Shown in pieces: positions 14,350 to 26,189 of a stretch of DNA of 64,000 bases (positions within the stretch are counted from its first letter, which is position 1; each line of letters opens with the position of its first letter). The notes below the pieces were generated by a model. The model saw only the letters and a list, made by a program, of their open reading frames with translations, did no database searches and was not told the origin of the DNA. Both the position numbers and the translations under genes were made by a program. This DNA is from Neocallimastix lanati (nom. inval.) (taxonomy: Eukaryota; Neocallimastigomycota; Neocallimastigomycetes; Neocallimastigales; Neocallimastigaceae). Location: the NCBI GenBank assembly GCA_016946835.1, contig JACVTC010000020.1, positions 27,501-91,500 of the forward strand, read 5' to 3'.

Positions 14350-14810
14350 AAAAAGTTCAATTGCAACGAACCTCACCTCCAGATTATAAGATTTCTGTTT
14401 AAAAGGAAATTCTTATTCTGGATTAGGATTTGAATTGACTATCTAAAGAAACTATGGTTTTCTCCTTCAGAGGCATTGGCCCTGCTAGCCTGCCTTAACT
14501 GCATTTTCAGCAGTTGATGCTCCTGGTTAGTTTGCGCTTATTTTGCCTGGGATAGCAACCCTTGTCAACCCTTGTCGAATACTCCCCATAGGCATAATTT
14601 CTGCAAAGAGAGCTGCAGATTGCACTAAGAATAGCGTTTTTGAATAATCCCCAGTTATGATTTGTTTATTAAACAAACAACCCTTGCCTTTTTATAATTT
14701 AAATTAATAATGTCTGCATCTCTTCCACCAAGAAGTTATATAATCGGTACCATGTTATATTATATATTTACACACTCATTATTCAGAAAATTAATTTAAA
14801 CTACGAGAGA
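14350..14810 (-). pseudogene. Degenerate coding-like island, partly homologous to the FLYWCH element at 33.4 kb
   Basis: The base composition is much richer in G+C than the surroundings. On the minus strand, 14,800 down to about 14,640 aligns with plus-strand 33,361-33,520, including GAAGAGATGCAGA and TTTAAATTATAAAAA and the peptide reading GRDADII(N/D)LNYKK. Below 14,640 the reading continues as LFLVQSAALFAEIMPMG and further coding-like peptide, with at least two in-frame stops (near 14,535 and 14,490) and one frame change. I do not recognise the family of that second part. It is a broken remnant that lies directly downstream of the LINE endonuclease fragment. Confidence 0.5.
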
Positions 14811-14814
14811 TTTA

Positions 14815-15480
14815 TGTATTTCTATTTTCTGTTGAAGATGTAATCGGTAAAATCCTTTGCAATGGAATTTGTAGCGTTGATGAACTTTTCAGTTATACTA
14901 TCAGATGAAAGGTCTCCATTTCCTAATTCTTCACTTTGAATAATCAAATTTATTGCGATCAAAAATTTCTTTCTTAAGTTCAAGACATTTATACTTATCC
15001 CACCTAATAAATTTTTTTTGGTAAAAAAAAAAAAAAAAAAAAAAAAAGATTCATCTGTTGTAGTTTTCTTGCAGTAAACTATAAGCAGTTTATGATCAGA
15101 TATAGAAGGATAATCAACAAAATAAGCACTTGATATTTTATCCAGCATACTTGAATTGACTAATACATGATCAATATCTGATGAATATCTACCTCTAGTC
15201 CATGAAATAGGTGAACCATTAATCGGAAGAATAAACCAATTACCAAGGTTTCTGATGGTTAATTTATCTTGTTAATTAGGGGGCTCATGTTAAAGTCTTC
15301 AAGAAGAATAAATGGATGATTAGTGTGATTCTGAAGACATGTGAAAACTTCAGAGAATATATATCAATGCATTTAGGTCTTGAAATGAGTGGAAATATAA
15401 GACATTACCAACAAAACACTTAGAGTGATTCCATAGACTATATGTTGTTAAAGAAACAAGATGAGTATAGTGTATACTTT
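14815..15480 (-). mobile_element. LINE endonuclease (EEP) domain remnant
   Basis: On the minus strand, successive pieces read NHPFILLEDFNMSP (the G/E-D-F-N box), SPISWTRGRYSSDIDHVLVN (the S/T-x-x-DHV box) and YPSISDHKLLIVYCKK (the catalytic SDH box). These are, in the correct order, the signatures of the apurinic-type endonuclease of non-LTR retrotransposons. A stop and frame change separate the first two boxes near 15,275, and a homopolymer run sits near 15,020. The open part 15,148-14,822 continues into the linker that normally leads to the reverse transcriptase, but no reverse transcriptase follows here. The element is truncated and dead. Confidence 0.8.
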
Positions 15481-15544
15481 AATCCTGAAGAAACAATCAT
15501 TAAATTTAGTAATTCTTAATATAAATAAAAAAATAATATGTATA

Positions 15545-15707
15545 TTGCCATCTTTTATATCAACTTTTTAAACCTCCTCTTTTTTTTATTTTTTTTTTAA
15601 AAAAAAATTTTTATAATATATAAAAATTATATATATTAAAAAATATATATATATATATAATTACCATAGTAGTTCATTCTATTCCTATTTACTACAATAA
15701 TAAAAAG
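15545..15707 (+). repeat. Right direct repeat flanking retrotransposon scraps
   Basis: Diverged partner of 13,927-14,113. The shared blocks include GCCATC, TATATCAACTTT, and TCTATTCCTATTTACTAC near the end. Confidence 0.65.
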
Positions 15708-16008
15708 CTTCAAATGGAGGAATAACAAATAACAAAACAAAGATAACCTTTATACAATTTTATAAAATTTTTTTGTTCATCTAATTAAATTACAACTATT
15801 AACTATTAATTAATTAATTAATTAATTAATTAATTAGCAATTCAGCACTAAACTACTAAATTATTAATTCTTAAAAATAAACCTTTTCCTTTTCAACTAA
15901 TTTCCACCCAAGAAGATAAGATATATACATACATATATTTAACTTTTAAAATATTAAATTCATAACCTACCACAAAACACTCATAATTTAAAATATATAA
16001 AATAAATT

Positions 16009-16040
<32 letters not shown>

Positions 16041-16357
16041 AATGTTTCTTTATTTATTTTTTTTTTTTAATTGTTTTATTTTATAATTAATTTCTTTTTT
16101 TTTTTACAATTTTCTTATTAAATTTTTTTTTTAATAATATGTGCAAAAAAAATTTTTTTTTGTTTATATTTATATTTATTTTTTTTTTTTTTTTTTTTGT
16201 TTTTTGTTTTGTTTTGTTTTAGTTTTTTATTTTGGTATCAAAAGGTTAACTTTTTTTTATACAAATATTTTATGATACATTGTTTACAATTTTATTTCTC
16301 CAAAAAAGTTTACTTATAAGTTATCTCTTCAAAAAAAAAAAAAAAAAATTATTTTTT
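15708..16357. other. 3' flank of the aminopeptidase gene, no gene seen
   Basis: Contains a short (TTAA)n tract near 15,805-15,835 and many T runs. On the minus strand these T runs are A-rich 3' UTR or downstream sequence of the peptidase gene. Confidence 0.6.
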
Positions 16358-17767
16358 TTATTCACTTAAGAAAACGTTGTAACATCTGTAAGCATTATAG
16401 TTATCGAGCTTAGCAGAAAGTTCGAATGGAGCATGCATACATAAAATTGGAACACCAACATCAATGGTGTCAACGTCAAGATCAGCAACAAAGGCAGCAA
16501 CTGTACCACCACCACCTAAATCAATTCTACCGAGTTCACCAGTTTGCCAGACAACACCATTCTTGTCCATTAAAGTACGAATTCTACCAACGAATTCAGC
16601 ATGGGCATCATTAGAACCAGATTTACCTCTGGCACCAGTGAACTTAGTAATACCTACACCACAATTCATGTAGCAAGCATTACGCTTTTCAGTGACGTCA
16701 GAGAAGGTTGGATCAACACCAACAGTAACATCAGCAGATAAACATTCAGATTTGGAAAGAACATGTCTACCCTTGCAACCGAAATCTTCAGCAATATCAT
16801 GAACAAAATATTTAAGGAAGGATGAACGTAAACCAGTATTACCTTCACTACCAATTTCTTCCTTATCGGCTAAACAAACAACGGCAGTCTTTTGTGGAAC
16901 ATCGTTAATATCAAGTATAGCTCTGAGACAAGCAAAACTACAAACCTTATCATCTTGACCATAAGCACCAACGAAACTACGATCTAAACCGACATCCTTT
17001 GGCTTGAAAGCAGGAACAACTTCTAATTCAGCAGAAAGGAAATCTTCTTCAATAATACCGTACTTTTCATTTAAGAGCTTAATGATGTTAAGTTTAACAC
17101 GTTCACTAGCTTCATCATCACGGAATGGAAGAGAGCCAACAACAACATTTAATTCTTCACCTCTAATACCATCTGGAAGAGAACGCTTGTTTTGTTCTTG
17201 AGAAAGATGTGGTAATAAATCAGTAACCATGAAAACTGGATCACTTTCATCTTCACCAATCTTTACTGGAACAACACTACCATCCTTCTTGTATATGACA
17301 CCATGAAGAGCAAGTGGGATAACAGCCCATTGATACTTCTTAATACCACCGTAGTAGTGAGTTTTGAAGAGAGCAATTTCAGTATCTTCATATAATGGAA
17401 CTTGTTTAAGATCAAGACGTGGTGAATCTATGTGAGCAGCACAAATGTGAACACCTTCCTTAACTGGTTCCTTACCAATAATAGCTAAGATAACAGCCTT
17501 CTTACGGTTGTTAACATAAATTTTATCTCCTGGTTTTAAACCCATACCTGGAGTGTATTCCTTGAAGCCCTTTGCTTTAGCTCTTTCAATAGCGTTGGCA
17601 GCAAATTCCCTTTCAATCTTAGATTGACCTAAGAATTGTTTATAATCTTCATTGTAATCATCAGACTTTTTAATGTCTTCTTCCTTCATAGTTAATCCAG
17701 CATGTTTTCTTTTGTAGAATAACTTTTCTTTTAATTGATTAGCTTCTGACTTTTTTGTTTCAGCCAT
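16358..17767 (-). CDS. M18 family aspartyl-type aminopeptidase, bacterial (clostridial) type
   Basis: Intact, intronless gene of 469 residues; the start at 17,767 lies in an AAAAATG context. M18 enzymes are di-zinc metallopeptidases that remove N-terminal Asp/Glu or hydrophobic residues from peptides. The expected metal and catalytic residues are visible: H112 in AAHIDSPR, D272 in GAYGQDD, the base E303 with ligand E304 in DKEEIGSEG, D346 in LSADV and H445 in MHAPFE. The segments KTHYYGGIKKYQW (136-148) and GLDRSFVGAYGQDD are typical of bacterial, mainly clostridial, M18 enzymes. The SPSPFH-type N terminus of eukaryotic DNPEP/Ape1 is absent. Codons are more G+C-rich than in neighbouring genes. 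No signal peptide is seen, so it is probably cytosolic. Transfer from rumen bacteria is the likely origin (inference). Confidence 0.95.
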   Translation of the reverse strand: MAETKKSEANQLKEKLFYKRKHAGLTMKEEDIKKSDDYNEDYKQFLGQSKIEREFAANAIERAKAKGFKEYTPGMGLKPGDKIYVNNRKKAVILAIIGKEPVKEGVHICAAHIDSPRLDLKQVPLYEDTEIALFKTHYYGGIKKYQWAVIPLALHGVIYKKDGSVVPVKIGEDESDPVFMVTDLLPHLSQEQNKRSLPDGIRGEELNVVVGSLPFRDDEASERVKLNIIKLLNEKYGIIEEDFLSAELEVVPAFKPKDVGLDRSFVGAYGQDDKVCSFACLRAILDINDVPQKTAVVCLADKEEIGSEGNTGLRSSFLKYFVHDIAEDFGCKGRHVLSKSECLSADVTVGVDPTFSDVTEKRNACYMNCGVGITKFTGARGKSGSNDAHAEFVGRIRTLMDKNGVVWQTGELGRIDLGGGGTVAAFVADLDVDTIDVGVPILCMHAPFELSAKLDNYNAYRCYNVFLSE

Positions 17768-18228
17768 TTTTGTTGTTATAAATCTTTGATTAGATAAATT
17801 ATTTAATGTATTGTTTTTATTTAAAATACTTCTACTTAATGAAGTTTCAGTGGCTATATTTATTTATACAAATATTTTATTATAATAAAATATATAATTA
17901 ATGATATATATTAAATTTTATTATTTATTTATTTTTTAAACAATAATAAAATTATTTATTTTTTTTTTTTCAATTATGATTATTCATAAATTGTTGTTAA
18001 TTCAATATATCATAAAAATATTTTTTATGTATAATAAAGAGAAAAAAATTTTTTAGATATAAAACTATATTTATATAAAAAAAATTTTTTTTTTTTTTTA
18101 TGAACTATTAACATATATACATATTTATTATATATATTAATTATTTAATATCAAATAATATTAATGTCTAATAATATGAATTATTTTATATTATTATTAA
18201 TTATTAATTATTAATAATTATTTTATTA
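17768..18228. other. Upstream region of the aminopeptidase gene
   Basis: AT-rich region without a coding signal. It presumably carries the promoter and the A-rich leader for the minus-strand peptidase gene. No specific site was recognised. Confidence 0.5.
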
Positions 18229-18540
18229 TTGATTATTTATTATTTATTATTAATAAATACTCTTTTTATTTATTTAATTATTATTTATTATTTATTATTT
18301 ATTATTTATTATTTATTATTTATTATTTATTATTTATTATTTATTATTTATTATTTATTATTTATTATTTATTATTTATTATTTATTATTTATTATTTAT
18401 TATTTATTATTTATTATTTATTATTTATTATTTACTATTTATTATTTATTATTTATTATTTATTATTTATTATTTACTATTTATTATTTATTATTTATTA
18501 TTTACTATTTATTATTTATTATTTATTATTCAATTATTAA
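18229..18540. repeat. ATTATTT heptamer array
   Basis: About 40 tandem seven-base units, with AATAAATACTCTTTT at the left edge (about 18,253) and sparse A-to-C changes (TTTACTA). The open frame across it is a translation of the repeat. Confidence 0.97.
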
Positions 18541-18819
18541 TACTTTATAATTAATTATTAAATGATTATTATATATTAAAAACTTTTTTTTTATTATTAT
18601 TATATTATATTTCATATTAATTAATTATAAATTCCCTTTTATAGTTTCTTTTTATTAATTTTTTTTTTTTACTAATTAATTTAATTTAGTTTAAGGTATA
18701 TATTAATAAAATATAATAAAATATTATAAAAAAAATAAATTCAAATATAAAATAGAATTAAAATTTTAAATTAATTTTATAAAATTTAATCTCTTCCTAT
18801 TTCCAATATATTATACATA

Positions 18820-19065
18820 TATTTTGAATATATTAGATTATATCTTCTAATTGTAAATCTTGTGATGAAGAATTAATTTATTTATGGATCATACATAAAT
18901 TTATTTCTTATGTATGGAAGAGAATGGAGTTACGTGTAATTTCTAAATTTTTTACTTCTATTTCTTTGCTTTTCATTACTTTTATGGTTATTTACAGAAA
19001 TATATTAATCATTATTACAAAAATTACATTTTTCTTTCTTAAATTTTCTATTATTTTAATTAAGT
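18820..19065 (+). pseudogene. Coding-like fragment, unknown family
   Basis: A plus-strand frame of about 75 codons opens after a stop at about 18,828. It reads SSNCKSCDEELIYLW and later SYVWKRMELRVISKFF, with a better amino-acid mix (Cys pair, Trp, Arg) than the surrounding AT repeats. It has no convincing start codon and ends in hydrophobic low-complexity residues. It could be an orphan exon, a gene scrap or chance. No family was recognised. Confidence 0.25.
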
Positions 19066-19230
19066 AAATAATAAAAAAAGAAATTAAAAGAACTATTCCT
19101 TTGCTTTTCTTTGCTTTTATGGTTATTTATCAATATATTATACATTATCATTACTAAAATAATAAACTTTTTTCTTTATTAAATTATTTACCATTTATTT
19201 TAAATAAGTAAAAAGAAAAAAAAAAAATTA
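18963..19230. repeat. Diverged tandem duplication of about 130 bp
   Basis: TTTGCTTTTC-ATTACTTTTATGGTTATTTA at about 18,967 and TTTGCTTTTC-TTTGCTTTTATGGTTATTTA at about 19,102 head two blocks. Both continue with TATTA-ATCATTA, a T-rich stretch, ATTTTAA-TAAGTAAA and an A run. Confidence 0.6.
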
Positions 19231-19384
19231 AAATAAGGATTTTTATATACAACTTTTTTTTTAAACTTAATACAATGATAACTAATATATATACACTGGT
19301 ATTAATCTAATTATTTACTTATTTATTACAATTGTTACTAGTTTATTATAGATTTATTAAATATTAACAAATTATACAGTTTAT

Positions 19385-20115
19385 ATTTTATTTATTATTT
19401 ATTTATTTATTATTTATTATTTATTATTTATTATTTATTATTTATTATTCCATTATTTATTATTTATTATTTATTATTTATTATTTATTATTTATTATTT
19501 ATTATTTATTTATTTATTATTTATTATTTATTATTTATTTAATATATGTATATATTTTATATGTATCAATAGCAGTATTTAATTTTTTGTATTTGATATT
19601 TAAATAGATAATTAATAAATTATTTCGAAAAAAAAAATATTTCCCTCTTGCCTATCCTTTTTTTTTTATTTTTTATATTATTCATAATGTATTAACTAAT
19701 ATTAACAAATATCAACAACACTTTCAATTATTTATTATTTATTATTTATTATTTATTATTTATTATTTATTATTTATTATTTATTATTTATTATTTATTA
19801 TTTATTATTTATTATTTATTATTTATTATTTATTATTCAATTATTTATTATTTATTATTTATTATTTATTATTTATTATTTATTTATTTATTTATTTATT
19901 CAATTATTAAATTATTTATTATTTATTATTTATTATTTATTATTTATTATTTATTATTTATTATTTATTATTTATTATTTATTATTTATTATTTATTATT
20001 TATTATTTATTATTTATTATTTATTATTTATTTATTTATCATTTATTATTTATTATTTATTATTTATTTATTTATCATTTATTATTTATTTGTTATTTGT
20101 TATTTGTTATTTATA
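19385..20115. repeat. ATTATTT heptamer arrays, two blocks
   Basis: Arrays at about 19,385-19,545 and 19,725-20,115, with some ATTT units and a TTATTTG variant run at the right end. They are separated by about 180 bp of unique AT-rich DNA. Confidence 0.95.
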
Positions 20116-20389
20116 TATATTTTCAATATTTTTATTATTATTTTATTTTTTAATATTATCATGAATTACTTTAAAATTAATCTTTTTAATAATTATAATC
20201 AAAGTTTTATTATTTTTAGGCAAAATTTAGTTATAATACTAAAATCAATATTATATATTTTTATTATTTTTTTCCATTTTTATATTATCATGAAAAAATA
20301 AAAAATTTTTTTATTATTCTTATTATTATTAAAGAAAAAGAAAAGAAAAAAAATACTTCTTTCTGGTATAAAAGAAAAAAAAGTCTTAC

Positions 20390-20525
20390 CTAAATGTAAA
20401 TAAGAATTATTTAATTTGGTACATAATACATTATTTAAAGGATTTTTTGTTGAAAGCGAAGAAATTAAAATTTTATTTTGTAATCCAAATGAAGCTTTTG
20501 GAATGGATTTAAGAAGTAAAGACAT
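20390..20525 (-). CDS. Candidate first exon with presequence-like N terminus
   Basis: From the ATG at 20,525 the frame reads MSLLLKSIPKASFGLQNK and continues to residue 45. It has five Lys, many Ser/Leu/Asn and no acidic residue, then meets a strong donor (G|GTAAGA) at 20,389. Beyond this the frame degrades into Phe/Asn runs, as expected of an intron. Such a basic, hydroxylated, acid-free N terminus is typical of mitochondrial or hydrogenosomal targeting presequences, and anaerobic fungi carry hydrogenosomes. The following exon was not found; the DNA downstream on this strand is heptamer array, so the gene may have a long intron or be broken. Confidence 0.4.
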
Positions 20526-20529
20526 TTTT

Positions 20530-20593
20530 TATAAGAAAAAAAATCTATTTATAGTTATTATTGTAATTACAAATAAACAATATTATTAATTAT

Positions 20594-20637
<44 letters not shown>

Positions 20638-20961
20638 CAATAAGTAAAAAGTTCAATACTTCATTGATAAAAAAATAATTTTATCATAAATTCATTTAAT
20701 AATCTTTGACAGACATTTAATATAAATTTTCATATTTTTTATATTTTTATTTTTTTTTTTATTTTATTTTATTTTACTTATTATTATATCATCAGAAATG
20801 TTATTTCACATTTAATTCATTATTTAGGTTTTTAAATAAATACATTAAATTTACAGTAATATATATATATATATTTTGATATACACCTGTTCTATTTAAT
20901 TTTTAAAACTTATAATATGTATTAATTAAAAAGCTTTTTTCCTTTTTTTATTTGTTTTTCA

Positions 20962-20995
<34 letters not shown>

Positions 20996-21083
20996 GGTGT
21001 GTAAGTTCTAGTTAAAAAAATGAAGTAGAAATTTTTATTTTTATTATTTTTTTTTTTATTATCTTTTCTTCGATTATCGATTA

Positions 21084-21129
<46 letters not shown>

Positions 21130-21165
21130 TTTTCTTTAAAATAAAAAATAAAAAAAATGAAAAAA
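20530..21165. other. AT-rich spacer, no gene seen
   Basis: Contains long homopolymers: poly-A about 20,597-20,637, poly-T about 20,967-20,994 and poly-A about 21,090-21,125. No coding signal. Confidence 0.6.
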
Positions 21166-21169
21166 AAAA

Positions 21170-21475
21170 TTGTTTATATATCAATAATTAATAAAGTTTA
21201 ATTATTATTCTTAACTTATAAATTATAATATTTAAAGTTTAAGATTATTTATTATAGTTATAAATTATTTCTATAATATGTAAATGAATAATTTAATACA
21301 TATGCTTAAATAACTTATTAAATCAAGAGTATAATTTAAATAAATGCATTTCATGTATTACAAATCATTTTATAGCCCTCGTATTACTATATTTGATTTA
21401 TATTATATAATTGGGTGTAATAATAATACCATTAATAAAATGGTGTCTTTTATTAACAAAATTTATCATTAAAAA
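21170..21475 (+). repeat. 5' LTR of copia copy 2
   Basis: Matches the 3' LTR over most of its length. The most conserved parts are TTTCATGTATTAC and the ACCATTAATAAAATGGTGTC block near its end. The left boundary is approximate. Confidence 0.7.
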
Positions 21476-24400
21476 TTTAAAAATTAAGAGTCTCAATTGA
21501 TTCAACCATTTTTATTTACAACAAAAAATACCTATTAATATAAAGCAATTATGTAACAAAATAACCATACAATGATGGGAAAATACAGTATAAAGAATAG
21601 AGACTCATCATCGTACAAGTCAAACCCATCATCTTCATCTTATGATAGTGCACCATCCTCCAGCACTGTTCATTTATTGCAAAAAACTAAAAATAAAAAG
21701 AGAAATGATAATGAAGATTTAGCTACAATTATAAGAAATTTAGTTGACAATCAAAAATTCCCAGAAATGCCAAATATACAAATATTAAGTCCACAGAAGT
21801 TATTTTAATCTGAAGAAATAACTATAAAATTTGGAGCGACTCCATAGGCATAGTTCCAAGACTAAACCATGTTGAAGAATATACAAAAAAAAGAATTAAT
21901 AAGAAAAATTAAAGTATAAGAAATTAGCCAAATAAATATAAACCATTACTTGGAAATCCCAGGCATAAGAACGTATCGTTACGCCGGAAACGTTACTCAG
22001 GAAATTGACAGACAAAAATGAATATCAAAAATATCTAATTAACAAAAATTTGAATAATGTCAATAAAAATTTAATTTACAAAAATTCACACAATAAATTA
22101 AAAATTCATCACAAAAATCCAAATAATAAAATATCCAAAAATAACCCAAAGCTTCCAATTCAAAAATTAACATATTACACTGGAGGTACGAAAATAATTC
22201 AGATATTATCTGTTGGACAATAGACTCCAGTACTTCCAACCATATGACAAATAACAAAAATGGGTTATACCATACCAAAGAACATATAGAGGAAATTTCC
22301 TTCGCAAATGGGGACACAATAAAATCAACTCATATTGGAACATATAAAGGATATATCAATCACAATTTAATTATCCTAAACGACGTCCTATATGTTCCAG
22401 AGTTTAAAAGAAGCTTATTATCAATAGATAGTCTTAGTCAAAAGCACTATAAGATTATATTCTAAAGAGAAAAACATATTCAACAAAAGCATTTAGTACA
22501 TCAGAACGGACAATAAGACAGAATTCAAAAATTCATATTTCGAAGAACTCTGTAATAATGATGGCATTATACAACAATTCACTGTCCCATACAACAAAAT
22601 GGCAGTTCCAAAAGATTCAACAGAACAATTATTAATTCAGCAAAAGCCATACTAAAGGAAGCCAAACTTAATGGACAATTCTGTGAAGATGTAGTCAATA
22701 CTGCAAACTATATACATAACCGAATACCACATAACAGTATTAATGAGCAAGTTCCTTATGAGTTATTATGCAACGAAAAGGTGGATTTCAATAAATTCAA
22801 AGTCTTTGGGTGTCTAGTTTTTTATTATGTACCAAAGCAACTTCGAAAAAAGTTCAATAATTCCACTTCTCCTTGTATTTTTATATTAGGAAATTCATCA
22901 CCTCAAGAGCAGTCGAATTCTACGAAGACACTTTTCTGAACGTCTTCACACTCCCCTCTTCTCCTTCTTCTATTCCTTTTTCCCCTTTTTTTTTTTGAAG
23001 TTGAGGGGGAAACCGACGGCATACACAAAAACTACGACGCATAAAATACTAGCAACATTAACAACAACAACAACAACAACAATATTGATCTTATTATAAA
23101 TAATCTTATAAATTAAAACAATTCAAACTTAAATTCTTACAGTAACACAATTGATACTAACAAATTAAGTTCTTCATATTTACCTGTTAACAATCAACAA
23201 AATTATTTCGATAACCTTAATCAAAAAAATTTTTTTTTCAAACTCCATATTATCCAAATAATTTATTTTATTACTACAAAATTCTTTTCTCTCATTATCA
23301 AATTCCACCAAACGGACACATCCATGATCATCCAAATTTCAACCGAAATTTAAATTGTCAGCATTTCAATGATTATTATAATTACTTAAATAAATACAAT
23401 AATTTAAATAATTTAAATGATTATCATTCCGTAAATTTTTGATCAAAATAAAATTGAAATTTTAAATGATTTAAATCAAAATAAATTAAACAATTTAAAT
23501 CCTAATTTAAATTTAAATAACATAAGCAATAATATTCAGTATAACACCTCTTTAAATAATAATAATGAACACTCGAATTTAATAACTGGCAATAATAGGA
23601 CTGATGAACCAACCAACTTAGAAAAACAAGTTAATAAAAATAGCTCAATTTTAATTGATAAATCGATTAAAAATGCTTCAAATACAAATAATATTATTAA
23701 TTTAAATTCAAAACCTGATCATGAAGTAAATAAAAGCAATATAAACAGTGAAAAGCAGCATGAAAATAATATCAATAATGAAAAACCCTCAGGTAAACTC
23801 AAAGGTAATGACACCAATATCAAAAACCAGTACTCAACTTTCAACCTGGACACAATTCTAGAAAATGACAATTTTAGTGAAAATTTGAAAGACAAGGAAA
23901 ACATTAGCAAAAACCCCCCACTGAAATTGTAAGTAAAGATAAAAGTAAGGAAAATAATGTTATAGTTGAATTAAACAAAAATAAATCAAATGAAAATGCA
24001 TCAAATAATCTTAATGATTTGAGGAATAAAAAAGACGAAATAAATGAAACAAATAAAAATAACACTCTTAAAAGAAAATCGTTAAATAGACAAAATATAA
24101 GAGTCAAGTCCAGAAGAACTAGTAACCAACATGAGTACAATATTGGAAGTAATAAACGAAAACGAGAGAAAAACGAAATTAATTGCCAATAAAAAGTACG
24201 AATCCTTTAACATAGATGATATGATGAGTAAAATGGCAAACTACTAAGGTAACATCCAAGTTGAACCAGAGAATTTTAGAGATATAAGATATAAATCAGA
24301 TAAGAATGAATGGTTAAAGGCTGTCAATGATGAATTGAAAAATATGAGAGGTTTAAATTATATACGAAACAATTAATAAGGTTCCCAAGAATTCAAATAT

Positions 24401-25827
24401 TATAACACCACGATGGGTATTTAAATATAAACATAATTTTGAAGGAAATGTCATAAAAAGAAAATCAGCCTTAGTTGCGAGAGGACTTACTCCAAAAGTT
24501 TGGTATAGACTATAAAGCGACTTTCTCACCTACCTTGAAATAAGATTCATTGAGAATAATATCAGCTATTGCAGCAAAATACAATTATGACATCTACCAA
24601 ATGTATGTGAAAGCTGCATACCTGAATGTAAAACTAGAAGAAGACATCTATATGGAAGCTCCCAAAGGAGATAAAAATTACAAGAAATGTTTCTGGAAAT
24701 TAAAGAAAGCTCTATACTGTTTAAAACAAGCCGGACGTATGTGGAACAACACTCTGAATAATGTACTAATTGGAATAGGATTTAAAAAAGGCTTAGAAGT
24801 GAACCATGTTTATATTCAAGGTTTAATAAAAGAAGAGAAATTACTTGTATCCTAGCTGTTTATGTTGATGACATATTTATAAACAGGAACTGAAGAAGAA
24901 ATCACAAAGAACAAGAAAATTTCTGAAAGAGAAATTCCAGATCACAGATGTAGGTGAAGAAGTAAAGCCAATTTTATTATTGGAGTAAATTTTGAAAAAT
25001 GCAAAGATGGTTATTTATTACATCAAAATAAATACACCAAGGACATATTGAAAAGATTCAATATTGATAAATACACACCTTCATCAAAATATGATTCCTG
25101 TAGAAATTGAAAAAATGCGAAAGAAGAAATTTAGTTCAACCAGATATAGAAAAACAATCGAAAGTTAATTGTATCTCACTATTTGCACAAGACCTGACAT
25201 ATTATTCACGGAAAGTAAACCATCTAGAAAATCACAAGAACCCACATATGAAGATTGGTTTAATGTTTTAAAAATTTTCAGATACTAAAAAGACTATTAA
25301 AATTATGGAATAAAATTTAATTTTAATAGTGAAAAGGATTTTGAAGTATACGTTGATTCAGATTTCGGAGGTGTCTTAGATACGAGAAAATCAACCACTG
25401 GTTATTTAATACTAATGGATGGAGGACTAACAAGTTGGTACTCGAAACCACAGAAATGCGTATCCACTTCAACTGCAGAAAGTGAATTTTATGCATTAAA
25501 TGAATGCGCTAATCACAGTTTATGGTATAATAATGTATTTAAAGAATTAAATATCAATATCAAACCAATGGTAATCAATACAGATAACAACGCGGTCATA
25601 TATAATTGCAATAATGAAACAATCAATTCAAAATCAAAGCACATAGACATCAAATACCATTATGTAAGAGATGTAGTTAGAGAAAACAAAATAGATCTCA
25701 AGTATATAAAATCACAAGACAACCTAGCTTACGGTTTTACTAAATATCTAAACAACATATTGATAATAAAAATTTAGAAATAACATATTGACAAAGTTTT
25801 AATTGAATATATTAAACTTTAGGGGGA

Positions 25828-26085
25828 ATGTTAAGAAAAATAATTAAAGTTTAATATTAATTCGTATAATTATAAATTATTTATATAATATGTACATGTA
25901 TAATTTAATACATATGTAATAAGGCTTGAATAACTTAGTAATAAGGTATATAATTTTAACAAATGTATTTCATGTATTACGAATCATTTTATAGTCCTTG
26001 TGTTACTATATTCGATTTATACTCCACAATTGCGTGTAATAATAATACCATTAATAAAATGGTGTCTTTTATTAATAATATTTAT
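25828..26085 (+). repeat. 3' LTR of copia copy 2
   Basis: Begins with TGTTAAG right after the purine tract and ends after the TGGTGTCTTTTATTAA block. The right boundary is approximate. Confidence 0.75.
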
Positions 26086-26189
26086 TTATTTACGATTAAT
26101 TAATTATTTAATAGATTATTCATTTATTTTTATATAATTTTTAATTCTTTCATATTTTAAATAAATATTAAATATTCAGTTTTTATAGT

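Larger units (their letters stand above)
21170..26085 (+). mobile_element. Broken Ty1/copia LTR retrotransposon (copy 2, both LTRs present)
   Basis: Fossil copia element on the plus strand. The 5' LTR is at about 21,170-21,475 and the 3' LTR at about 25,828-26,085; the 3' LTR follows a purine tract (AGGGGGAATGTTAAG). Both LTRs share GCATTTCATGTATTAC-type and ACCATTAATAAAATGGTGTC blocks but differ by many substitutions and small indels, so the insertion is old. Parts in order: gag-like start about 21,572; protease-like region about 22,190-22,465; integrase C-terminal-like about 22,560-22,940; Asn-rich linker about 23,040-24,200; reverse transcriptase about 24,250-24,960 with a YVDD-type box near 24,860; RNase H about 25,340-25,780. 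It is broken, with more than ten interruptions by eye. Its LTRs do not match those of the element at 1-4,630, so it belongs to another subfamily. Confidence 0.9.
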
